From positions 1-14,239 of the forward strand of contig JAQIWT010000873.1 of NCBI GenBank assembly GCA_034696485.1: 14,239 nt of DNA. The letters run 5' to 3'. The position numbers and the translations under genes were made by a program. Every line of letters starts with the position of its first letter. The stretch's first letter is position 1. The DNA comes from Isohypsibius dastychi. Lineage: Eukaryota; Tardigrada; Eutardigrada; Parachela; Isohypsibiidae. Below the pieces are notes generated by a model. The model ran no database searches. It saw only the letters and a list, made by a program, of their open reading frames with translations, and was not told the origin of the DNA. This document shows, one piece after another, positions 1-8,515 of the stretch.

Positions 1-26
1 CCCCCCCCCCCCCCCCCCCCCCCCCC
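1..26. repeat. 26-base poly-C tract at window edge
   Basis: An uninterrupted run of 26 C's opens the window. It may be a natural G/C homopolymer tract, which are common in some nematode genomes, or an artefact at a sequence break. The caspase reading to its right stops short of the small subunit, so a break here matters for that gene. Confidence 0.95.
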
Positions 27-182
27 TGTCAGAACTTTCGAAGGGACTCCAGGTGAGCAGTCGAAGCGCTTCCTCCACTTCGTTCGCTCCCCACCACTCC
101 CTTTTGTATCACGATCCAAGGTATGAGGTGAATAAAGGGATTAAGTAAAACCAGGGGGTATACTTTTTGAGGACTATCACGG

Positions 183-211
183 ACGTTTCGGATTGTCATT
201 TTCCGAAACGT
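183..211. repeat. Perfect 10-bp inverted repeat
   Basis: ACGTTTCGGA at 183-192 is followed after 9 bases by its exact reverse complement TCCGAAACGT at 202-211. It lies in noncoding sequence downstream of the caspase exons. No function is assigned. Confidence 0.85.
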
Positions 212-362
212 GAATCTGTGATTTTGATTGGCGGCAGACCCCTCTCCCCAATGTTCGAAGTTAGAATGTGAGATGACAGCGCGGCAAGCTTTTACGAAAA
301 GTGCTATTCCCAGACTCTTATTCCCAGAACGCTGTTTAAGATACGAGAAACCATGAAAGTAC

Positions 363-1341
363 CTTCTGTAGTCGAAAACATCACAAAAGCGTCACTCATA
401 GTTGTTGTTGGTTCGATTAATGGATCCAGTCGCAGTCGCGAATCTGTTTGATCTAGAAAGCAAAGTGAACACAACGAAAACTATGGTTCAAGTTAAATTA
501 TCTCACCGCCTCGACAGGCGTTGTATATGAACAACTTTGCCTTGTCACGCAGTTCGACACAATTGACATCTTCATATTGCTGCTCAATTGTAGTGCGGGA
601 AACCAGCAAACCATCCACACCGAAGAGAAGGCCATTTTCACGTCCATGAGTCAAAAAGCAAACAACCGCAACGTCGTGTTGGTTATGTCGAATATCATGA
701 GCATAGTTCCAGGATGTTTGCTCCATTTCCTACAAACAAGAAATGAGATGATACGTTTTACCAGGTATATCGTTACAGTTTAACTACACTGACCGCAATT
801 CATTATTATCGGGAGATCCGTACACATTAACCAGAGAATATGGAAATGTTCTACAATTTACCGAATACGAAGATCAAAAATATCTCACATCAGCAGTAAG
901 GTTCCAATGGACTGTGTCCAGGTACAAGACGAAGCCGCAGGCAACGAAAACTTCAACAAGTTTTTCAACTTGGTACGACCGATGTCTCGTCAAGCTGAAT
1001 CCAGGGCCATTCTCATTGGCGATGATGAGAACCATTCCTTTACGAAGGAAGTTGTAATGAGCATGATGATGCTGCTGCTGATTTGCAAAGGTCAGTCTTC
1101 GATTCATGGTGAAGCGCCATGTGTCACTTCGCCAACAGAAACCTTGAACGTTATGCCTTTGCAGTTGTCCGATCCGATTCATGATCGTCTGGGTGGCCTC
1201 CTCACCACCTTGAACATGACTCTGAACTTCACCAAGAAATTTCAGTAGATTGAGCAGGCCGTAGCCGCAAATCCAATCCAGCTGGATTATTTGACAGTGC
1301 CGCTTCCGAACGGCCTGACTGGCTGAGGCTAAATTGGCCAC
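363..1341 (-). CDS. Caspase with CARD-like prodomain, partial (p20 present, p10 not found)
   Basis: Cysteine protease of the apoptotic/inflammatory caspase family (C14), which cleaves after Asp in the cytosol. Three minus-strand exons join in phase: 1341-889 (phase 0 to 0), 729-507 (0 to 1) and 452-363 (1 to 1). All introns have GT..AG ends (donors gtgaga, gtgaga, gtactt). Exon 1 opens with about 70 residues of CARD-like helical pattern (AVRKRHCQII...LLNLLKFLG...), then a Gln/His-rich linker and the first p20 strand (GMVLIIANENG), followed by an Arg-containing loop (SLTRHRSYQ). Exon 2 carries the catalytic His in LTHGREN and the catalytic Cys in NACRG; the family norm is QACRG. Exon 3 gives the inter-subunit linker (LRLDPL, a possible maturation Asp) and the block SDAFVMFSTTEG, which normally leads into p10. 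The next exon is not found, so the enzyme is incomplete here. The caspase identity is firm; the CARD is tentative. It may share a transcript with the exon at 1413-1772. Confidence 0.85.
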
Positions 1342-1412
1342 CTGTTAGTCATAAGACGTCAGATGAGTGGCTCACGGTGCGAACAAAGAATGGAAACGAA
1401 ATTAGAACTTAC

Positions 1413-1772
1413 ACTAGCATTGAAATCTTCCAAGAACTCATCACGAGGAAGTCCAATAGCATCAATATACTGACTGATATTAGCAGGCCAAGTTTCCGAG
1501 TCCCATGGCAGATTTTCTGAGATGAATTCTCTAAGGGACCGAGGTACTGGAAAGTACTGGCCCTCAGCAAGTCCTGCAATCTGGGGTCCTAAGCCCACCG
1601 GAAGTTCCATCATGTCCGTAAACCTCTCGCCGCTAGTGAAGCCAGTGTATATTTCGGTCCAGTTCTGTGGCAATCGGGCAGGTACTACCGGAAGAGTTCT
1701 CGCTGACTTGTCGGATTTCACGGCATAAAAATGAAAGCCCGCCAGGTTTAGCGACGCACGGAATCTCATTGG
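1413..1772 (-). CDS. Unrecognised 120-codon exon upstream of the caspase
   Basis: One open exon of exactly 120 codons, bounded by a good acceptor (ccttttag before CCAATGAG) and a good donor (AGT/gtaagt), phase 0 at both ends. It joins in frame to the CARD-like exon at 1341. It also joins in frame to the last TRRAP exon ending at 1831. The protein is mixed in composition, with acidic and Trp-containing stretches (NLPWDSETWPANISQYID, DEFLEDFN), no membrane segment and no motif I can name. It does not resemble the part of TRRAP that should come next. An ATG sits three bases inside the acceptor (1769), so this could be the true start of the caspase gene. If the organism uses spliced leaders, the ttttag would be a trans-splice site. 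Alternatively it is an internal exon of a longer gene. Function unknown. Confidence 0.6.
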
Positions 1773-1830
1773 CTAAAAGGATGATGAGGTGAAACTACAA
1801 ACAGGGTGGAAGTATCACTAACCAACTCAC

Positions 1831-4800
1831 AGTTTTACTGGATGCAGGATGCCGATTGTTGATAGTTTCTGTAATCGCCAAATTGTACAAAGCAGGGCAC
1901 TGGTTCAGTTGTTTCGGAATCCCTGTATATCGTCCGGTCAAAACCTGGAGCTCACCAAATCCGCTATCCGGAACCGGTTTATCGTCATATTCAGCCAAAA
2001 ACGCGTCCATTGCATTTTCGTAAGATTCCTTTGCAGCAGAGGAAATTCCCTCTCGTTCATAGCCAATGGCCGTTCGGAAATCCTGCATTGGTCGCATGAC
2101 AGTCGGTTCAGATTTTGGTTGGATGGTTCCTCGCAGGTGCCAGTCTGCGCCCGAGAAACCGTCCTCCCCGACTGCCATGTACATCCGGGCAAGCGATTCC
2201 TCGGCTCCCCAAAGCACTCCATGGATCAGCTGGTTGATTTCAGCTGTCGAATCCATTTCAATCGGCATCTGCATTTGGGACGCTTTTATCACGCTTTTCT
2301 GGTTCGCAACGTCGAGTTTGGGTGAGATGGACATTTCTTCCAGAAGGAAAACAGAACGATACCAAAGATTTTGTCTATCACCCAGAAACAGGACGGACAT
2401 CGGCTGAAGTTTCAGCTGGACGCCTTCACAACGAATCATTGCATCGAACATGGCCTGGATGGGGGAATGGACCAAGTCACGCTGAGCTTGATGGATGTGC
2501 GTCATCAGGAAAGATCTGCATCATGAACAACTTGAATACTGCGATATCTTTTCCAATCAACAATAAAATTTAGCAACAACAGTACTTAGTTTTTCGGGCT
2601 TATTCCCAGCAGATTTAATGCAGAGGTTGCCGGAATTCACCTCTAAAGATCATTTTGTTCTTGAGAACTTAACACTTTATCCCTGGTATGCGGGAATATT
2701 TTTCGAATAATGTTATTTCAAACTTTGCACTACTGTTAAACTGCTTGAAAAAATTGTTTAGCAATGCCAGAATGAAAATATGGAATCCCAGGTAATTTTA
2801 AGCGACTGGAAATTTTTGGCAGCTAAAATTGCATTGCTTGTTTATATTGATCAAATTATAACAGTATGGACATGTCAGTCTTACTTGAACGGCGCCAGTA
2901 ACGAATCTCGCTGCTCGGCGGTGAATAGCTTCCAGAGCTGCGGAAGAACCGGAATCCACAAATCAGTGGCAAACTGATTTCGCACATGACACAGTTGGAA
3001 TATCCCATCCAGCATGCATTTCGTCATGTTCCCTTTCGTCAAATCATTCAGTTCGTATACACGCTGTGCAATCGCTTCGACACTGAGTTCCTCCACTCTT
3101 CGTAGTTCATCCGGCGAGATTTCCATACTGCTGGTATCCAATAAATCCTGACCCTGTTCAACTCCATTTTCCTCTTGTTTCAATGCAGGCTCGGTCGACC
3201 CGGAACCGGAATTATCAGTCGGAGTAGCGGTGACCGGAACTGTCAGCTTGATGTCCAGAAGCTGCAGTTGGCTGTTGGCATTGGTTGCAAAACCGAGACT
3301 ACTATTCAAGCAGAAACCAACGTAATAAGTCAGGGTACAGGCGTCCCAGTTGATTCCGTTGAATATGTTGAGCAAGTGATCGTAAACACTTCTTGCAGCT
3401 TGCTGATCGTGGATGGCGTGGAACTTTGCTCGCCATTCGGGGTTGGAATGACAAAGACCGTACATGTAGGTGTTCAACAGGCGCTGTTTCTGCTCTTCCA
3501 GACGCGGTCCATCGGAAATATGGATATTGTGGATCCTGCTAGTATACATTTCCTGGACAAAAACAAAATTCAGTTTTGCGAAAAATATACAAGACATATT
3601 AGACGAAAGTGTATCCAACTAGACCAAAAATGGTTCTTCCGGTGACATGGGGCTTACCTGAATTTCAAAATCGTCTGAGAATCTTCTTTCCAGTTGCAGA
3701 TGGAATTTCAGAATCAGAACTCCCAATTCTCTGGGGGTCATCGACTGGGTGTCTTCAACCGGAACGGGAGATGGGCGACGAGGGAAGTCGAGTTCTCCTT
3801 CCTTGACCTTTTCTTCTTTTTCTTTCTTCGAATCACCTAATCGACAATTCTTTTACACATGAAGTTTTGCGATTGATGTGTTTGTAGTTCTTTGCAAATT
3901 TTAAAAAACATACTGAACATCGAAACTTACGTGGAAATTTCGCCGCTGGTTTCGAAGAGTCTTTGTCGTATTTCCCCGACAAAGGAAGCCAGTCATTGAA
4001 AATGTGGATCAACGCGCGATAGACATGAACATCCGATCCTAGTCCAGTGAAATCCATCGTAATCGACAAAACATTCTGGCGACGAATGGGACTCGGATCA
4101 AGGACCTGTGAGACCTAACAAATACAAAACATACTTCTTCGCAACTTGAAAAGCCACCTGTCTTAATTTCCGAAAACGCGGCGTTCGAAAATCAGACCAG
4201 AAACTTACCTTGACAATGTCCAAAATAATCACAACCAATTCCGCCGAAACCACTCCTCCAGAGCCAGGTGCTGGTTGCTGAGTCTGTTGCTTCATAACGG
4301 ACGCCATATGCTCATCGCAGACTTTCTTCACCACAGTGACCAGAAGAGACAGCAATCTGTCCAAAACCGACGGAACATGCGGGATAGTCGCTTTAAGTAA
4401 CATCAGCGTGCAGAAAATCTGAGTCTGGTGACTGCTTCTACTTCGTTCATATTCACTGAGACCTTCATGGATGACTTTGATAATCTGAGCATATAGTGGA
4501 TCCAGCGGAGCAGGAAGATTGCGCAATAGTGGGTAACCAGGCCAAGTGCAACAGAACATGGAGATCAACTGGTGCATACATTTCCCGACTCCAGCGTTGT
4601 CGCAAGTGGCTACTTTGACCAAGTTGTTAGACATCTCCTGGATAATCGGGAGCACCGAACACCATTGAAGAAGTGGGATGAAGTACGTCAGTGTTTTCAG
4701 AGCCAAACAGATGCTCGGAATCTGGCTTGGAGTCTACACAGACAAAAGGTCACAAACCGAGAAATTTAGTTACAATAAACAAATTTACATTTGTTTCGCC

Positions 4801-6800
4801 AACAGGCATTTTGATCTGGTCAACCGTTCCCAAAACTTTGTCCAGCCACGAAAGCCGGAGATCAGCCATTGGATGCATGTCTTTTCTCATGGAGAATTTC
4901 AGGAGTTTCATACATCGTCGACCAAATGAATCCGTGTTATTCGTATCCCCAAACACAAACGATAATCTCATCAGAATATTCGCTAAATTATCCACATCGC
5001 GTTGCTCCATGTCTTTATCCTCTCTTCCACTTGGGCTTCCAGGTCGACGTGGCCGGATAACCTCTGACGCGGCATTCTCGTTGACGGTTTCCATCAAGTT
5101 GAACTCAACTCTTTTATGCATGGCTTCCCAATGCACCAAACATTCCGCCATTTCCAGTGAAGTCTTTTTGAGTTTCAGACTGCTGGAGTTGCTCAGGCCG
5201 TTTTTGTGATCGTTTGCAATGAAGATTTTGATGAAGCTGTGCCGGAATGGGAACAAAGGAACACAGTGGCGGAGGATCGAGTGGAAGATCATTGAGTTGT
5301 TACTGCTAACGCTGAGGATGCCATCGGTGACACATCTTCGAATATAGAGACATAATTTTTCCGCGCCATCTGCGTTCTTTGCTAGAAGATTCGGCAGAAG
5401 TATATCGATGGCGGCTTTGTTGGCTCCGCGAGGCTCCACGCCACCACTTGCGAACAAAATCTTCATGATCGTCTGGTAAAAACGGTTGGGAATGCTATAC
5501 TTGCTCGAAACCTACAATCAAAAAAGATCATCGTACCAATTCACTTGAATTCAATTTTCCCAATTTTATGTTTCGTTTTTTCGCCTTTTTCGTTTTTTGA
5601 TTTTCTCTTTATCAACTTTCAGTTTTCTTTTGTTGCTTTTTTCATTTTTTTATTTTTAATTCTCATTTGAATTTTCTTAATATTGGTTTTTAATGCTTTT
5701 TGTAAAATTCAAAACTTTCGTTTTTTTATCATCTTTTTAGTTCATTACAAAACAGATACCTACAGTGTACAAACTGTTATAAATCATTAAATCTTATGAT
5801 TAAATTTCTTTTTTCAGTGAAAAACACTCTTCTCTATTATAAACTTTATAAACAAGAGCTCTTCTGACTCAAAGCCGAACATATTACATGCTTACCTGGG
5901 CGGAGAGGCTTTGACATTGAATCACAGTGCCCACATCAATTTGAATATGATCTAGCTCTCGTTTCTGGAGGAAGTTACATTCGATCAAACTAAACCGAGC
6001 CAGCAGCTGATCCTGCGGCGGCGGATTCGGCTGTTCCGGGAAGAATCGTTCGCCGCTTTCCGTGAACAATACAAACAACTTGAGAATCACCACTCGAAGT
6101 ACATCCGAGACGTTATAAAGCGATTCGTTCTCCAAGACATCCTGATCAACCAGGTTGATGATATTTCCAGACGGTCTATTCGGTTGCTCCGTTTTGACGG
6201 AATCATAAATAACAAGCTCAGCATTCGGCTGCGTGGAGAGCTGTTTGAGGAGTGGTTGAATGACCCATTGTGAAATTTCCGCCAAATGCTCATCAGTGAA
6301 AGCTCGGGTCTTGACCAGCTCCAACCATTTTGAAATCATCGCCCGCCGTCTTGCTGGACTCGAACTGAGAACAAGAATGAAATTCTCAATAAACTGTCGC
6401 CATCGGCTCGCTTCACTGATCGATTTGTTGTTGTGGCTGGTCAGTTCGAATAACGCGTCCAGATCGTCCGGATTGGTCCTCACATGTACCATCAACAAGA
6501 TCAAAAACTTGACAGACAAATCCCAAGTCTCATGATGATGGACCGTGACATTTCGAAGACGCGATCGAAGAGCAGGTGAACGCCAAACTTCCCGCAATAG
6601 CTGGCGGATATCAGCTCGCTCCACTAACCAATGATGACCATTTTTCGTCAAGATATACAGCTGTCTAATCCCAACAGATAATCTGGTCCAGCTTTCCTCA
6701 TCATCCTCCGCGAAACGAATCGAGTCCATTATAAGTACGGCTTTGTCGCTGATGAGAATTCGTTTGATTTCCGCCGGAAATTCGTCTTTACGTTTTCGAC
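1831..6800 (-). CDS. TRRAP: TRRAP/Tra1-family scaffold protein, middle portion only
   Basis: Nuclear pseudokinase-family scaffold that brings SAGA and NuA4/TIP60 histone acetyltransferase complexes to activators. Seven exons join with matching phases: 6800-5896, 5511-4789, 4733-4209, 4105-3931, 3836-3658, 3552-2885 and 2515-1831, about 3,860 bases or 1,286 codons with no stop. The order and spacing of conserved blocks follow human TRRAP from about residue 1700 to 2850 (from memory). Examples are LREVWRSP (human LHELWVN), FGRRCMKLLKFSMRKDM (LSRRCVNLLKTALRPDM), IKVIHEGLSEYE (GKVIYEGLTNYE), FQLCHVRNQFATDLWIPVLP and LFLGDRQNLWYRS (YLGKTHNLWFRS). The last exon ends in the early FAT region (ESYENAMDAF, KQLNQ). 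All of this is helical-repeat (HEAT/TPR) sequence. Human TRRAP is about 3,800 residues; the N-terminal and C-terminal (rest of FAT, pseudokinase, FATC) parts are not seen. The introns at 5512-5895 (T-rich) and 2516-2884 hold nothing else I can support. Confidence 0.9.
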
Positions 6801-7068
6801 CTGAAAAACAGAATGGAATCCTCCATAAAATGTCACCAGATAATTTGGTCCCAGAACGTCAATTTCATCGTAAATGAGTCTCTGTTGTTCGACTTCCGCC
6901 TGAAACACTGCCACAAACCTGTTGCTTTCATTCTAATCGGATGTCAGTCGTAGGAGCTATTACGATTCTTCAATGCATTCTGATTCAAATTCATGACACC
7001 GTGTGCTGATTCTTGCACCAGCATTCAAGTCCAACCCGATCGCGCAAAAAGCAAGAGAGAAGAGACGA

Positions 7069-7124
7069 TTTGGCAGCCATCTTTGGTTCCAAAAGTCAGC
7101 TTGGAATCCAAGCTGGCTGCCAAA
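7069..7124. repeat. Nested palindrome (11-bp arms enclosing inner hairpins)
   Basis: TTTGGCAGCCA at 7069-7079 pairs exactly with TGGCTGCCAAA at 7114-7124. Inside lie two more: TTTGG-tt-CCAAA at 7082-7093 and AGCTTGGA-a-TCCAAGCT at 7098-7114. The inner right arm touches the outer right arm. The whole could fold as a branched hairpin. It could be a remnant of a small foldback or MITE-type element, but no target-site duplication is evident. Confidence 0.8.
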
Positions 7125-7476
7125 GCTTGCTGTCCCAGTGCTCCCGGGTTGCTTGATCACCATGCAAAGAGGAACGAAGACAGTGTCCTCCACACGGTGC
7201 CATGAACCGAAGTCGAACAACTTGGAAAGAAAACGCAGAATATGTCAGAATTTGTTATCAACTTCATACCTGGGAGGGAATTGCTCACATCCAATACTTG
7301 GACAGCGGTTGTCACAAAAAAAATTATAAAGATCCTCGTAAGCTCCCGACAAGCACACAATCATTCAAAAAAGAGTATTCTTTGATGAATAATTTGTGTT
7401 TTCATTTCAAGTCGAGCCAGTGACAGTGGCAGTGGCGAAGGAAGTCCTTCCTTCAGAATTATGATCTTTGCACCAA

Positions 7477-7493
7477 CCCCCCCCCCCCCCCCC
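7477..7493. repeat. 17-base poly-C tract
   Basis: Seventeen consecutive C's in noncoding sequence, following AACAA-like context (caccaa). This is the second long G/C homopolymer of the window. Confidence 0.95.
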
Positions 7494-7816
7494 ATTACTT
7501 TCCGCCAAGACAAACCACCAGTCAGTTCAGGCATTTTCCATCTTTGGGTCTACCAACGGAGATTATGTGTGTTGACCATAATGCAAGTACTTTGGGGCAG
7601 TGAAATGACCGTTTTTGAACATTTATGACATCACCTACCCATTTCAAACATTTTCGCGTTTTTGGGAATCTGACATGAGAATTCGGTGATACAAATGACG
7701 AGGTATCGTAGGATAGTACGTAGGATAGTTATGATGCGTGGAAAATGTGGCTGTTAGATAGTCACGAATCGTATTCCATAACTAGCTAAACAGGGGTTCC
7801 GAAGCTTGCTCAGCAT

Positions 7817-8279
7817 CCGGCGTTTGTAGCCGGCAGAAAATATGATTCCATGATGAAAGAAATCACGTTTCTCGCCGGGCCAGAACCATGATCCGGCGAG
7901 ATACATGATCTGAAGGTTTTATAAATCAAAGACTTCTGACGGTTTAACAATTCTGAAAATACGTACTGACCAATCTGTGAACCACTCAATGAAAAATATA
8001 AACAAAAGGACCAAAATTGTTAGCATTCAACAGCTGAAAGCTGCAAACTATGTTTCTGGCCGGCCTCATGTAAGTAAAAACACCGTTTTTGGTTCCTCAG
8101 GAGCCAGTAATCCCATCAGATTCCTAACAAGTCAGACGTGGTGATGTTATTCGGTTTCCTCGGAAAATACACTCATCATCGAGCAGCATGCCGGAAAGTG
8201 ACCATCATGTTTCTCGCCGTAAACTCAATCCGGCACAGAACATGACGGCGGCGCCTTTGAAGTGTCAAGTTTCTCGCCG
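7817..8279. repeat. Cluster of GTTTCTCGCCG repeats and CCGG-containing hairpins
   Basis: The 11-mer GTTTCTCGCCG occurs three times (7867-7877, 8209-8219, 8269-8279), and once with a single mismatch (GTTTCTGGCCG, 8052-8062). Between copies, variants of CAGAACCATGA recur (7881-7891; CAGAACATGA at 8236-8245; a looser one from 7834). Two hairpins accompany them: CCGGC/GCCGG at 7817-7833 with a 7-base loop, and a perfect CTCGCCGG/CCGGCGAG pair at 7871-7900 with a 14-base loop. The pattern suggests a degenerate dispersed repeat unit rather than coding sequence. Confidence 0.7.
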
Positions 8280-8515
8280 AGCCGCCATCTCAGAGACAGT
8301 CATCTAGCTTTCTAAAACGTTGTATAACTCCACATATCCGTCCAACGAAAAAGTACAACATTCGTCATCTCAAAGTTGATTTCGGCTGTGTTCATCAGCT
8401 CATTTTCTGTAGCCCAACAGTTTCGTGACATTGCAGTTCAGTGCTTTACCTATGCTGGACTTCGTAAGCAGTGTTAGAGGCCCATTCACTGCCTGAAACT
8501 TCGTTTTGTTTTCAG

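Larger units (their letters stand above)
1..362. other. No gene supported; downstream flank of the caspase exons
   Basis: Beyond the poly-C tract I see no convincing exon on either strand. On the minus strand this is where a caspase p10 subunit should start, with its conserved aromatic/Ser-Trp-Arg and Gly-Ser-Trp-Phe blocks, but none of the three frames shows them. On the plus strand, GACTCCAG followed by GTGAGC at about 46-58 has the form of a 5' splice site, and AATAAA occurs at 131-136; neither can be tied to a gene. A perfect hairpin at 183-211 is listed separately. Confidence 0.5.
6801..8515. other. Gene-poor interval with hairpins, poly-C and short repeats
   Basis: No exon is firmly supported across about 1.7 kb. 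The minus-strand frame just upstream of the first TRRAP exon (about 6823-6914, containing EQQRLIYDEIDVLGPNYL) looks protein-like and has an acceptor-like aacag before it. Its only good donor (CTG/gtgaca) is phase 0, whereas the TRRAP exon at 6800 needs phase 1, so I do not join them. Other frames in 6960-7420 overlap a palindromic stretch and look incidental. Near 8050, ATGTTTCTGGCCGG is followed by a strong donor (CAT/gtaagt); it could be a short first exon, but no downstream acceptor keeps it open. The repeats are listed separately. Confidence 0.5.

Noticed and set aside
907-1248. Plus-strand 113-codon frame
   Set aside because: It is antisense to the CARD-like and caspase p20 exon, whose motifs and splice phases are convincing.
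1849-2407. Plus-strand frames of 113 to 158 codons over the TRRAP exon
   Set aside because: These are antisense shadows of the well-supported minus-strand TRRAP exon.
4098-4188. Possible extra TRRAP exon reading VAFQVAKKYVLYLLGL after the acceptor near 4158
   Set aside because: It runs into a stop. Splicing directly from 4209 to 4105 keeps the frame and preserves the alignment with the TRRAP family.
6960-7220. Minus-strand 86-codon frame considered as an upstream TRRAP exon
   Set aside because: It reads across a palindrome, resembles no TRRAP segment, and has no splice sites fitting the required phase.
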